A stretch of 64,000 nucleotides of DNA from Whalleya microplaca. Its lineage: Eukaryota > Ascomycota > Sordariomycetes > Xylariales > Xylariaceae. How positions within the stretch are numbered: the first letter of the stretch is position 1; every line of letters starts with the position of its first letter. Made by a program: the position numbers and the translations under genes. The notes beneath the pieces were generated by a model, which made no database searches, was not told the DNA's origin, and worked only from the letters and a program-made list of their open reading frames with translations. This document shows, piece after piece, positions 43,599 through 55,938 of this stretch. The stretch spans positions 186,001 to 250,000 of the forward strand of contig MU385748.1 of NCBI GenBank assembly GCA_022497155.1. Reading direction: 5' to 3'.

Positions 43599-44914
43599 CT
43601 TGGTGGTGGTGGTGGGTTGTGGGAAGCTGGGTAGCTAGCCGATTATACTATTGGAGGTTAAGGGTTCGTGATCCGCGTTGAATTGTCAGATTATAAAAGT
43701 GTCTGAGGATTCAAATAGACGAGTTGTTTTGCGTCACCCGGGCAATTGAGGCTCTACGTAGTTAAGTAGAGCTCTGGATAATGGCGTATGATGGATGAGC
43801 TGATAGCTTGTTAGGGAAGCTCGGTGCCGGAGCTCATGTGGGGATGGATCGATCATGACGATGTCGAGATGGTCGCTGGCCAATAGACGGGCCTGACGGG
43901 TTGGTTTCAGAGATCGATTAGTAATGGAGAACAGCTCTTAGAAAGCAACCCCGCGGTATCAGGTTGCACTGTAGCACATAGTCGAACTTAACGACGGAGT
44001 CCGAGAACCCGACTGTGTTATTGATTAATATTATTACTTAATCCTCAAACTCACCAACGCTACGGTATCGTACATATAAACTTACAGGCAAATTCGCAGA
44101 GTCTTTGTATGTGTAAAGGTATATAGGTAGGACTATCTAAATTGGAATACCGCCTGTCTAGCTTTACTCGTCAATGGGACTACATCATCAAGTTCTTGCT
44201 GAGCTCAGCAAAATCACTTGTTCTCGTTTGAGATTCAGACCTGTAAGCTGACTATATTGGACTAAGGTGGAAAGTATGATATCTCCACCTTGCCATCTAG
44301 TCCCTCAAGCCTCAATGTATGGATAGCTCGTAAAGCTGGCCATTCTTCGTAACGGTCATCTGCAGACTTATTCTTATTATGAGTATCAATATAGTTTCCT
44401 AACAAGATCGACTGCCAGGAGAGGCATACCGACTACCTCTTATTATATGTAGTTATGTGGAGCTGGCGCGAAAGTCGGCTTTTAACAACATCGGAGACCG
44501 ATCTATAAGTCTATCCGCTCATGCTACGCGAACTTCGCGAGTGCGAGCATGCTGGCTGGAGCTCGCGAATCCCGTGAACAATTGCTTCAGTCGCAAGGGG
44601 CCTGGGGGCATATTGAGCCTTGGACTGCAGATATTCTCCATAAAATAATGTTATACCCCTCAGGTTGAGGTCAATAGGATCCCGCGGGTTCCTATTCTGA
44701 TGAGATACTTATATCGCCAAGCCAGCTGGTTGTAAGACAAAAAATCATACATAGTCTTCACCATCCCTTTACTACAACTGACAAACCCCTTTGCTCAAGT
44801 AAGAAAAACACAAACTCGTGAGTAATATCGTTTATCAACAAGATATCTTGAATACACTGACTAATTGAACGACCTGTACCAGTTTACTCATTTAGTCACT
44901 CAAAACTTTTCATC
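43599..44914. other. intergenic stretch of about 1.3 kb between divergent genes
   Basis: A shared upstream region of the DUF1295-like and DUF2855 genes. Around 44520-44550 there is a GC-rich palindromic patch (CGCGAACTTCGCG). No gene is supportable. Confidence 0.45.
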
Positions 44915-46141
44915 ATGGCCGAAGTACCAGTTGTCCAAATCCTCGACAAGAAGAACTACTTCAAACAAGCCTTGGTGTCGCTTCCAGATGCTGTACCCCT
45001 GTCCCCACTGGGGAGCAACTCATTGCGAATCAGAACGGTCGTCTTGTCTCTGACTATAAATAATTTCACTTATGCCAGGTTGGGTGACTACGCTCACTGG
45101 TGGGACGTACATCCTATTCCGCCATCGACTCCAGCCCCGTACAACGATGCCTCGATATATGGCCGTATCAACTGCTGGGGCTATGCAATAGTGCTCGAGT
45201 CCACCTTTCCCGACGTACCCGCAGGAAGCTATCTCTTCGGCTACCTGCCCATCGGTACCCTACCTCAGGACATCGAAGTCAAGGCCGCCAACGTGCCCGG
45301 CCAGGTCATCGTCACCAACGCCTTCCGCCAGCATCTGATGTCGATCTATAATCGCTACACGGTGCACCCGCCGACGCTGAGCGCGGATATCGAGTCCAAG
45401 AGTGACGCCATCGCCTTCGACTCCCTGATCCGCATCATGCACATCACCGCCTACCTGATGGCCGACTTCGTCTTCAGCCCGGACCCGAAGGCTTCGACCC
45501 AACTTACCCCGGACCTCGCGGACCTGACCGGCGCCACCGTGATCAACTTCGCGCCCGGCTCCAAGGTCGGCCTCGCCTTCGCCCACCGCCTCCGCACCGG
45601 CGGGCGCACCGGCGGCAAGCCCGCGCTCCTCCTCGGCGCCACGAGCGCGGCCTCGCCCGACTTCGTCAAAGATACGAACCTCTACGACGCCGTGGCGCTC
45701 ACGAGCGAGAACCCGCTCGCCGTGCTCGCGGCCCTGCAGACGGACACGAACAGCCGCGTCCTAATCTGCGACTTCGGCGGGCGCGCGGGCGTCGCCACGA
45801 AGTGGGCCGCCGCCATCAAGTCCGCGTACGCGAACTGCCAGCTCGTGCGCGTCGGCCTCGAGGTCGTGGATCCGTCCGCGGCGGGGCCACCGCCCGCTTA
45901 TCCCGAGGGGCTGCAGGTTATCCAGGTCAGCGCCGATGGTATGCAGAATGACGCCATTAAGAAGGTGGGCGAGAGAGAGTACTTCGCCGGCTTGGACGCG
46001 GCGTGGGAGGACCTCCGGAAGGAGGGGTATAAGGGCTTCAAGGTTAGTTGGGGCGAGGGCATGGTGGATGTTAGGGACGGCTGGGATAAGCTTGCTCGTG
46101 GGGAGGCGAGGTCGGATGAGGGGCTGGTATTCAAGGTGTAG
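44915..46141 (+). CDS. DUF2855 protein
   Basis: A 408-residue intronless frame starting in good context (ATCATGGC). It matches the fungal/bacterial DUF2855 family by its overall pattern: an N-terminal block NNFTYARLGDYAHWWD, then GRINCWGYAIVLES, SYLFGYLPIGT, and a C-terminal Rossmann-like half with TNLYDAVALTSE and VLICDFGGRAGVATKW. The family is distantly related to medium-chain dehydrogenases and its chemistry is not established. Some members sit near polyketide or enoyl-reductase genes, but none is present here. No signal peptide or membrane segment; cytosolic. Confidence 0.82.
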   Translation: MAEVPVVQILDKKNYFKQALVSLPDAVPLSPLGSNSLRIRTVVLSLTINNFTYARLGDYAHWWDVHPIPPSTPAPYNDASIYGRINCWGYAIVLESTFPDVPAGSYLFGYLPIGTLPQDIEVKAANVPGQVIVTNAFRQHLMSIYNRYTVHPPTLSADIESKSDAIAFDSLIRIMHITAYLMADFVFSPDPKASTQLTPDLADLTGATVINFAPGSKVGLAFAHRLRTGGRTGGKPALLLGATSAASPDFVKDTNLYDAVALTSENPLAVLAALQTDTNSRVLICDFGGRAGVATKWAAAIKSAYANCQLVRVGLEVVDPSAAGPPPAYPEGLQVIQVSADGMQNDAIKKVGEREYFAGLDAAWEDLRKEGYKGFKVSWGEGMVDVRDGWDKLARGEARSDEGLVFKV

Positions 46142-46442
46142 GCTGAGCTAGGGAGCTTTGAGGATGGATGTTGAATGATCGACGCTTCATACATTCTAGA
46201 TCACTTGGTGCGTTTTGTGAGGCTTGGAATCTGATGCTGCCTACATCGTGTGCATCGCAAGATTATACATGGCGTCGCAAGAAGATTATAGGAACTTGGC
46301 TAGAGAGACGAACAATGATCAAGCAGAAATACGACAATGTATTGGTGTGCCATCACTTCCACCACTACATGTAGTGACTTTCCATATTCTAAGTAACCCT
46401 GGGAGACCTCTCCATGTCTCACCTAAAATCATATAAAACGAT
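46142..46442. other. short gap between converging DUF2855 and DUF1996 genes
   Basis: 3' untranslated flanks only; nothing else was seen. Confidence 0.6.
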
Positions 46443-47736
46443 CTAATCAAGCATCTCCTGACCTGGGATCTTTTCCAGCCCTACAAAGCGGTTAACTTGA
46501 GTTCTCATAAATGTGTAAGGTAGTAATAGAGTGTGACTTACAACCATCGACGTTCTCAACTGCGGTCTGCGACTTGGTGCACTTCATGGCATCTTCCGAA
46601 GTCTGGGTCCTGAGCTCCTTGCAGACGGCATTGTTGCAGCGGGCATCTAGGGCACGCTGGAGAGAATCACCCTTCCAGCCGAAGATGTAGTCGCCGTGCT
46701 GAGAGTATCCATTCCTACTTATGTTCAGTCACAGTCTTATGAGGAGTGTATACGGAAAGGCTCACTTGTCACCAGTGCTCCAAAAGAATGGTTGCGAACC
46801 ATCCTCGGGCCAGAGTTCCGGGTCATTGAAGGGGGTGGTCTGTGATATGCGCGAGTTAGTAGATGAACCTTTGGCATGAGCCAAGGCGCATGTCATCTAA
46901 CAAGCGCCCTGGCGATGCGAGAGAAGACTCCTAATCCGAAGCCCGACACTCACGAGGACCATCAGATTAAGAGAATGGATGATACTTACGTCCCACATAA
47001 CTTCGTACATCAGCTGGGGCAGCTTTATGGGATGGGTTTCCGGGCAGGCACCCAAGGATTCGAAGGACCCCGAACCGGGATATGCGACGTGGCTCTTGTG
47101 GTCGGGGCTATCCAAGTTCTTCCCATCCCAGCAAGTTGGGAAGGTGATGGTGGTGCGGATGCCACCGTCGCAGGGACCCTCGGGAAGACTCTGGGTATCC
47201 GACCCAGTACACGGAGCACCGCCGCTCGCGCCGCCGGTGTAATCCGAGGCCTTGTAGCAGCGGTGGCAAAGTTGAGGCTGCTGGCCCTCCGATGTGCGCA
47301 GTGCGGCGTCTCCCACGAGCATGCGGAAGCCCGGCTTGAAGGCGGTCACCGTCGACTTGCCGTCGTACGGCGGGATGTAGTAGACGGTGATGCCGCCATC
47401 GGCACGGAGTCCGACGTTGGGGAACTGCGGCACGCGCTTGAAGGTTCCGTTGCGAGCGCGGAAATACATGACGGCGGTCCAGTAGTTAGAGAAGTCTTCG
47501 GAGAACGTACAGCTGGTGCACGTGGAATCTGCGACGAGATCGTGCGACGCTGGGTCCATGCTAGCGTTGAAGGAGTTGCCGCCCACGATCTGGTGGACGT
47601 GCGGCGACAGCAAAGATCCCGGATTAACCAAGGGGTCTAGACGCTCGATGACGAGCTGAGAGCAGCCGAAACGTATCATCTGCTGGGCAGCGGCTGCCTG
47701 CGCAAAAAGCGCGAGAGCCAGGGTTTTCCAGTGCAT
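46443..47736 (-). CDS. secreted DUF1996 protein
   Basis: Four exons: 47736-46990, 46839-46766, 46714-46542, 46480-46443. Introns are 150, 51 and 61 bp, all GT-AG and frame-preserving; the first ends with CTACTAAC before the acceptor. The product has 343 residues. The start at 47736 gives a clean signal peptide ([19 protein letters not shown]); an upstream ATG at 47772 would prepend polar residues. The DUF1996 domain follows: [59 protein letters not shown], and the spliced tail [16 protein letters not shown]. These proteins are extracellular and rich in conserved cysteines. Their activity is unknown, though WSC-linked versions bind cell-wall glycans. Here there is no WSC domain. Confidence 0.85.
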
Positions 47737-48611
47737 ATTGGACGAAGCGTTAGTTGTCACTTCACGGATCAAGAAAGGGCTGTGATAGAAAGACCGTAGA
47801 TAATGATAAACAGAACCATTCCTCGCATGAACCCCTGAATCTTAACTCCTATATACACGAGCTTGCCATCCCTCCTTAGAACAATGCCGGTCTAGCGCTG
47901 TTGGACACTAGCTTGTAAGCTTAATATTGAGATATTGATTTGGGGGCAAGCGGCATATACCTGACTAGCCAGTCGATGTTCGTCTGTTGGCTTAATGCTA
48001 TGTGCAGCCAAGATCACTCGATTTACCCGGCAGATATCCCTCCCAATCAACAAAGCACCCTGCTTTGCCATATCCACGCTCAAATAAGCAGCAGAAATTA
48101 TGATAATTAACGATTCAGACGAAGTATTAACCCCAAATGCTTAGTTTAAATCAAATTACTATAGGGAGAACCTATTACTTGAATATGTTAAGGGGTAAGT
48201 AAAGAGGCCAATAATCTTCTTAGTGTAATTAAGGGGCAGTCGTGCTTTCAGCACTGAAGAATTAATATTATCACGAATGGCATATGAAATGGATACACGA
48301 GCCTGATATTTTTGGTCTAATATAGTTGCCTCTTCCCAGGAGACGTGATTGGGCCTTTTAGCTACCAACTATACAGAATGTTCCATCACCGCCAGACGGC
48401 AAAATACGATTGATGATCGACCCACTCATCCAGATTAGAATGTAACAACCAGAGCACTCCGGTATGTAGTCGTGTATATAACTAGGAGCTAGGTTGAATC
48501 ACTTGCCGGCAGCTGAATTAGGCCTCTCTATTATCCGTCGAGGATGTAGACAAGGAGATTCAAACGCAGTTCAACTTCAATACACTTGAAGCACTTTCGA
48601 CACCTGTCACG
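47737..48611. other. shared upstream region of two divergent secreted-protein genes
   Basis: 875 bp between the start codons of the DUF1996 gene and the secreted gene to its right. It has a TATA-like GTATATAA near 48474-48481 for the plus-strand gene and TATATAC near 47850 for the minus-strand gene. No other gene was seen. Confidence 0.5.
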
Positions 48612-49715
48612 ATGCGAAACGGCCTACTAGCTTGTGCCACGGCACTCTCGCTCCCTGGAGCAAATGCTGCGAGAGCGTGCGGCAGTACGACTGCACCTTC
48701 AACGTATCAGTGGAGCGTGGGTGCTGCCCGATACGATGGGGCGATCCCGAGCGACACGAACGGGTCTGCTACTGTGGCTGTGAGCATAGTGCCTGGAAAC
48801 AGGCCGATGGGCACGTTATTTGAATGTGTCGCAGAATGGCCAGAAAGCTGGGCAGGGTGGTATGAAGACGGGAGCGACATAATATGGAGCGACTGTATCT
48901 GGGCCGGGAATGGACTCACTTACGACACGACAGTCTCGTTTGCTCTTGATTGGAAGAACCGTACTATGTATGTGTCACATACATTTGCCTGCTCGGACAT
49001 AGAGATGTAAGTAACAATTCACACGGGCTGTTTTCGCCCTGGAACAAGAGAAACCAGAGAAAAGCAAAGAGGATACTAATACATCGAGACAGACCTGATG
49101 CTCTAGCGACAGGGTCTATACAGCTTGATATGGACTGCACAACAGACGACGAGGGCAGTAGCAGTTGTACCTTGGTGAGTGCTAGTGATGGCTCTAGCCT
49201 GAGTGTTAGTACCACAGGGGGACCGGCTCGTGTTGATGCCGGGTCAACTTGTACGGATAACTCAGAGAGGTACCAATCATGGCAGCTCGAACAATGGTCA
49301 CGCCAATACGAACTGCTCCCGGGTTCTTCATCCCCGTCATCAGATACGGGACCATCATTCACATTGAGGAACATGGCCAATACCGATGTCTTCGACTGTT
49401 CAACTTCGGGCAGCCAAGACAGCACGTTCGATGGCACATGTACGCCAGTGGCAGAGGGGAACTCGACGACTACAGCAACGTTTACTTTTGACCCGCAGTT
49501 AGACATACTGATAGTTACACAAAGCTGGGATTGTGGTGACTCGTAAGTGTGACATTAGCTTGAGGAGTTCTTGCTAATGAAAATGGCTGCTGACGACACC
49601 CAGGACCTCATTCGATGCTGTTGGCGTAGGATATGTCCAAGCAACGTGCAGTCGCGAAGGCAACTTACTTACCTGTACCTCGGATCCGTTGTGGGTCGGT
49701 ACGAAGACGGTATGA
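48612..49715 (+). CDS. secreted cysteine-rich protein of unknown family with two related modules
   Basis: Three exons: 48612-49006, 49093-49542, 49604-49715, introns 86 and 61 bp with clear branch sites (ATACTAAT, TTGCTAAT). The join keeps frame and gives 318 residues. Residues 1-19 look like a signal peptide. Exon 1 ends in a segment TVSFALDWKNRTMYVSHTF then C-S-D; exon 2 ends in a similar TATFTFDPQLDILIVTQSW then C-G-D. Each therefore closes one beta-rich module at an intron in the same phase, suggesting an exon duplication. Exon 3 adds a cysteine-bearing tail. The middle is Ser/Thr-rich. I recognise no named domain. It is secreted and probably disulfide-bonded; start and exon structure are well supported, function is not. 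Confidence 0.75.
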
Positions 49716-50723
49716 ATGGTGTAGCCTCGAGAGCGCGCTGACCTCCTGTCCGTGGATTCGGTACAAAGTAAAAGATGGATCCTCTCTACTGGTTTGTAGA
49801 ATATCATTTCGTATGTAGTGGCTGGACCCAAAAAGTTGTACCTCGTAAGGAATAACTGCGGAATAATAAGGAGATACTCTGAATTCAATTCTGCAAATCA
49901 ATGAAACAGTAGATGTGTTCTCAAAAGTCCGAGTATAGATTCAAAACATGAAAATATGTGTTTAGAGGACGACGTCATGGCTATGCGAACAACTGTGTGC
50001 ATAACCCCTATACATACCATGAAACCCAACCTCAACAAGCCTCCAGATACCGGAAATTCCCTCTGACAATACTTCCATTCACTATTTTATCAGCTACTTA
50101 ACTATGAGATTCCCAAATTGCCTCGCCCGTGATATCCTTCCAAGTGACTATCTTACCTCTATTGAAGGAATGATGGATAAGGTCCTTGCTGCCGCCTGTA
50201 CATGTATAAAAGGGGTTTCGAAACCTCTAGACTTGGATTCATCAATCACAATATCCTCATATTGCGAGTTTTCAGGTTATTTAGGGGTGTGTGCCTAGTA
50301 CTAAATACTGAAATGGCTGGAGTTAGGCTGAAATATCAGCAGGACCTGCCAAACTAGTCAAGTCTGCGAGCGAGTTTGCTTTCGTATAGGTTCAATTCGC
50401 AGGCCAGACGCCTCGAAATTCCCTCCGCAAGACTGAAGCTTGCACTGCGACACCGCTACTAAGAGCTATCTTGACCCCAACCCTCCTGTATGATTTATAT
50501 AATCATGAGGGCTGGGAATCAAGAGCAGCCAATTTCAAGTCACCATGGAATGTTCAACGGCAGTTTATTCAATAAATCAGGTGTCGCTTGTAAACGCCAA
50601 ACGAAAGTGGTATCTACCAGCATTCCCATAGACCGATCCAATGGTGATATAAAAGACCGAGACGATATCTCTTCAAGACGTGACGCATAAGTACCCTAAC
50701 TATATGATCCTTGAATCAACTCA
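49716..50723. other. intergenic stretch between converging genes
   Basis: AT-rich 3' flanks. A 64-codon frame at 50104-50298 has no features. Nothing else is supportable. Confidence 0.5.
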
Positions 50724-53708
50724 TCAACGCCCACCGTTCCAGTTTAAGCCCGCATTTGCGTTTTCCATAAGATTGTTGGGAAATTCCATCCTCATATTCA
50801 AATATGTGTCGATATCTGTCATCCCTTCGTTTTCTAACACATCCATGAGTTCCATCTGCTGCTCTTGGCTTAAACTTCCTTGCCGTTCTGGCGGAAGTCC
50901 GTTGGAGTACTGTATGCCCCCCATTCCCATTCCTGAGAGGCCGTTAGGATTTGCAGAATCACCCCAGAAGCCCCCACTCATGCCACCGAAGGCGTAGGGT
51001 GAGATGAATGGCGGTGGTGGATTGAACCAGTCCGTCACTGTGGTTGGCTGCGGTAAGGGTCGCTGGCCTTGGGACTGGTGCTGTGGTATGGGAGGAATTG
51101 TAAAAGCTGGCGGGGTTGAATGATGCTGTTGCTGCTGAGGCATCGCATTTGGTGTCATGACGCCAGGGGAGTTTTGAGACAAATTCGCATTTGATAGCAA
51201 TGGCGTGGCAAGGAGGGGGGTGCTCATAGTTGGAGTAACGGCAGCACCGGTAGGTACCGACTCTGGTGGCGTTGGTAAATGCTGAGCCGGGGATGTAAAC
51301 GGGGGAGATATCGTTGCATCCGTTTCGGGTGGACTAGGATTTTCGGCAATGGGTGCATCCTCGGACTGGGTGAAATCGGGAGGGAAGTAGCTAAACCGAC
51401 GTCCGGTATGGTCGCTAGAGGCGGGATTGAGGAATATAGAATTGGACCGGAAGGTAGGTTGTGATGAAAAGTTGCCATCGACATTGTAGTGATTCATTTC
51501 TTCGGGTCCAGAACCGAAGACATAACCAAACTGGGGTGGATTGAAAGTGGGGGCCCCTGGCTTGGACATAGTTGTCGAATTCGAGGTTTCAGATGCTGAA
51601 GGAGAGTTTGTATCTGTTTGAGAAGGTGGTGTGTTGAAAGAGCTCGAACTAGATAACATTGGCGTTTCATTCGAGTCGTAACTCTGGAGACATGCTTTTG
51701 TGAAAGTTGAATACAGCTGAGACGCAGCAGCAGTCCCCGGCCATCTCTCGACACATTGGTCAATAATATCTAGCGAGATATTGATCAACTCTTGAACCTC
51801 ATCCCTAGGATGTAATGCTCGGATATCTGGGTATGTCACGCTCCAGAGCAGAGCGTTGAGTGCCATATAAAGCGTTAGTATGAATACCCATGTAATATCG
51901 ACTGCTGCTGCCATCATTTGTTTACTGGAAATTTCAATGACGAAAGCGGCCGAATCGAAACATTTTGTAGCCGAATGGACGGAAGGTTTGGGGACCTGAG
52001 GTGACGGACGGTGAAGTGATACTATCATAGTATGATAACGTCCCGAAAACCTATGCAAGCAATGTTAATAACCTTGCTCAGGCATGATGTTATTCTGTCA
52101 TACGCACCAGGGTTTGCACCACGGAGGGTCTTCGGGCGATTCCTTTAACCATTGATCCATTTTAGCCTCCATCGCTGCGAACCAAGGATGGCGATCGTCC
52201 CTGGGCTCAGGGTGTTTCTTCTCATATAAAACTCGACGAATCTCAGCCTGAAGCAGCCGCATCTTACAGAAGTGAATAGCCACTAGCTTCTTCCCGTCAG
52301 GCGGCCCAGGAATGATCCCATTCCTGGAGATGTTTGCATCGCTGACTGTTTCGAAGAACTTGACGTCGTGGAGATCACCGCTCTTTGCAAGACCATTTGG
52401 CCGGCCCATGCTTGAGGCTAAACCTAGTTCCATCACGGTGACTATCCAGCTCAGACGTCGTCGCATATCTAGTGCCCACGGATCATGAACACCTATCGAG
52501 ATCGTCTTCTCATCGGCAAGGCCAAGCTGCTCCGCAATCCTTGTCGCTAGGCCGACAATGTAGTAAACAGCCGTACGGGTGGGTGTCAGTAACGAATACT
52601 GTCCGATCAGGACAAGACATTGCAGAGTCTTGAGATCTTTCGGCCGGACCACATCTTCGAAGTACCGCATACCTGCTAAGTAATAACTATCTGCTAGTCC
52701 GGCATAAGCCGCATCTAGCTTTTGCATGCTGGTAGCCATAACTAACCGCACTACAAAATTTTGGTAGGGATCCTGGCTCCCAGCATACACATCAACGAGC
52801 GTAGCCTCCAGATCTTTCTCGTGGAAAGTCGGAGTGAATACTTGAGCTGAGATACAAAGTCAGGCTTAGTTTGCCCAGAAAGAAGACGAAAAGGAGCATG
52901 ACTCACCACGTTGATGAAAAACTTCTATCAACTTATCAGCAATGCCCCTGCTTGGAAGACTCTGCGCTGCCACGCGACTGATCATAGGATAACTCTTCTT
53001 CCTCGCAGAGGTCGGCAGTGGCATGCTAAACGACTGTGACCGTGTGCCCGGAAAGTTGATGCCGGTCATTGCAGTTTGTCGTCGCTCCCGCACGTCGGGT
53101 ATCAATTCCGATATTCGCTTCGTGTCTGTATATCGTTTCGCCTCCTCCATAAGTATGCGGGTCATGGCGATACCGCTAGACGGTCCGAGGTATCGAGGCG
53201 TCTCGTCGGTTTCGTTCAAGCGAACCAAGCCGCCGGGCCTGATGAAATCTTCGTGATTTTTAGGAAAATCATCCTCCTCTGTGTACTGACCAAGCTCAGC
53301 TTCTAGTGTTCTGACTTTCTCTTGAAGCTTGACAACATAGTATCGGCTGATCTTCTTGCCCTTGGTGGTGTCGAAGTACTCGCAATTGGAGCCTGAACGC
53401 TCGCAGGGCAGGCAACGAGGCAGCGTAGGATCGCATCGTGTTTTCCTCTGGGACGGCCGAGTTAATATCATCGCATAGAGTTTATAAATGGAGCTGCAAG
53501 TAAGCGTTTTCTTACTGCAACGTGCGAGACAAGTACTCACTTGGCGACAGCGGCAGCATGCCGTAAGGGTATGTGCAATGCGATGCGAGCCTTCTCCCTC
53601 ACCTTGTTCCTCGACTTTCACAGGCCTTTTCGGCTGCAAGCCCTGCGGCGGTTTCGGGACATAGGTCCCAAAGCCCTCAACTCGGCGGAAAACATTCGAG
53701 ACGTCCAT
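50724..53708 (-). CDS. Zn2Cys6 zinc-cluster transcription factor with fungal-specific TF domain (I)
   Basis: Four exons: 53708-53541, 53447-52907, 52846-52108, 52050-50724; introns 93, 60 and 57 bp; joined in frame to 924 residues. The zinc cluster is C51-x2-C54-x6-C61-x6-C68-x2-C71-x6-C78 and is created only after intron 1 is removed. A short coiled-coil dimerisation helix follows (YYVVKLQEKVRTLEAELGQ). The fungal-specific TF domain covers about 240-560 (ATRIAEQLGL and RRRLSWIVTVMELGLAS are its core). The C-terminal 330 residues are Ser/Thr/Pro- and Gln-rich, a typical activation region. Such proteins bind CGG-triplet sites in the nucleus. No named orthologue is certain; a STB5-like regulator is possible. 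Confidence 0.88.
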
Positions 53709-55938
53709 GGAAACCTATATGTAGCTTGTCGGTGCTTCTACTTCCTCGAGTCGTGGGGCCGAAGCCGTTTGACCTGGCCCGCAGAACGCGGGGGATCAAT
53801 CGTTGGTCACACGTAACCACAAGGCCTCGAGGACTCGGAAAACGAAAACAGAGACGGCGAACTAGGCAAATAGAACACGTTGCCGACCTATTTATTGTAT
53901 CATGTTCTGAAATCTTAAATCTTATACTTGGGAACTAGCACAGAAAGCCTTGGGTATAGGTCTGGCTAAGGGTATGTATGTGTGGACCTAAGGACGAGTC
54001 GTCGCTGTCAGGGCTGTCAGGTCAGGGTCTAGTAACATCAGCGATGATGCTAGGCTGCGGCAGAAGACTTACGAAGTAATCTTAGCTTACCGATGACCAG
54101 ATCTGGGCACTAAGGTCTAGGTTCTGCACTAACAAAAGCTACGGCACAGTCTGCAACGGCTCCAACGGCTTAGCAGCACGGACTATATAGGAGAGGACAC
54201 CGATTGGCCCAGGCTGGTGTCCTACCTATGCGCCGCGGAGTATTGCTACAGCCTACAGGTCTACGACTAGGTATGCGAGATATGTGATATGTTGGTAGGT
54301 AGTATTCCCTTCCTTCGCAAGTGCTGCATATGAGTTATAACTCGTACGACTCCTTACGTTTTCCTTTCTCTTCTTCAACCGTTTCAGGTTCGATCCCTTA
54401 CTGGCTCTGCCATCATGCCGGCGGCGTGTTGGGTTCGGAGGCTGAATCTATGCTTCCTTGCCTCATGTATTTTACACATGGAATATTGCTGATACAGCTT
54501 ACCGGGTTCTTGGAAGGAGCCGAAGAGTGGGATTTGTTCCCTGACAAACTACAAAATCGCCGGTTCTATTCTTGGAAGTCTTTACTGTCTATGTTTCCTA
54601 ATCCAGTCGCAATCTGGAGCGGTCGCATTGAATATGGGGGGGGTTCTCCATCGAGCTGACATTGACAAAGCAGAGCTGTGTTTATCACATTCTTGTTTGA
54701 CGTATGTAACCCGGCTAGAAGATCTACTTGGTAGACTACGCTAGCATATTACAGACGCATTCAATGGCTTACGGAAAATCGATCTAGCAAGATGAGAATC
54801 AACCCCATCCTTGAGCAGTTCTTATCGCCGACATGTTAGCGCCCGGCTCGGAAAATAAAATGCGACAGTAATAAGTTGCTAAGGCGTCAGCCAGCACGCC
54901 AACTAATAATAATATGTTGGAACCCCTCCAGTCAAATAACATCCAATGTGTACATACATGGTAGCCTCACAATACCTACTATCTTAGGGTGGTACAGCCT
55001 GCCCGATCACGAGATATAATAGTCCTAGACGAGAGGAGCACAGAAGTGTTTTCATGGCTTGATGCTTGTCTGCAGGGCGTTGCCTATGTTATCAAACTGC
55101 TACTACCACATTGGGCGTGAATAGGCTAGGTTTAGATTCCTCCCCTGACGCAGGGAGATGCTCCGGCCGCTACGGCACACGTGGTTTGCTGTAGAGAAGT
55201 CCATGTCCGTTTTTCGTCATGATCCCAGCTCGACGGAGTAAATGATAATTTGTAACGCGAACAGTAGGTACGAACAAGTGGCTTTGCAGGTTAATCCATG
55301 TTATGTCGAGGGATGAGTAGAGAAACGCAAGCGATCCAAGGAGCGGTTCATGGGAATCTGCCTAACGTGCCAGCGTGCCCACCGACGCACGAGTCCATCA
55401 CGCAGTACGAGAGAGACTTGACTATCGGCACATCGGCTTGAGTTCATGAATCGGGGCTCTCCCCACTTTGTGCCACCGAAATTTGTATTTTCTTTTGCGC
55501 TGAGTGATGACTGGCCCACCGTTCGGAAGGCCGACACTGATTGTCAGACTCTGTTAACGACGCAAGGCTCTGAATGTCAAATGTTCACGTGTACAGGCCC
55601 CCAGTCTCACTACTCTATTCGGAAGCTGTATTTCGTTTCGATTGCCTCGCAAGTTGTGTCATCAATCTCCAACGATTCCTTCAGGCCGCGCATAACGTCG
55701 TCTCATCGGCAGCGCGCGAAAAGCTAGCGCTCTCATTCATCAGCAGCAAATCCTGCAAGTAGGAACTATAGACCCGACAAGTGAGAGGTGTCGTTATGAT
55801 ATCTTTCAGAGCCGTCTCCACCTCAAGCCGCGCCGTCACTTATTAAAAACTTTAAAGCAATTGAAAGCAAAGTTCCAGGACATCACAGATTACACAATCA
55901 GAATCGTGTAGGTGCTTAAGTCGTTATTCCAAATCGTA
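53709..55938. other. gene-poor stretch between two divergent transcription-factor genes
   Basis: Upstream DNA of both zinc-cluster genes. Frames at 54321-54659 and 55446-55762 have no recognisable features. No gene or repeat is supportable. Confidence 0.45.

Noticed and set aside
46876..47640. Plus-strand 254-codon frame over the DUF1996 gene
   Set aside because: Antisense shadow of the well-supported DUF1996 exons.
47736..47772. Upstream start codon for the DUF1996 gene
   Set aside because: It would place twelve polar residues before a clear signal peptide; the ATG at 47736 is the better start.
54386..54396. GGTTCGATCCC, a perfect pol III B-box match
   Set aside because: No A box, D-arm or acceptor stem lies at the proper distance upstream, so it is not a tRNA gene.
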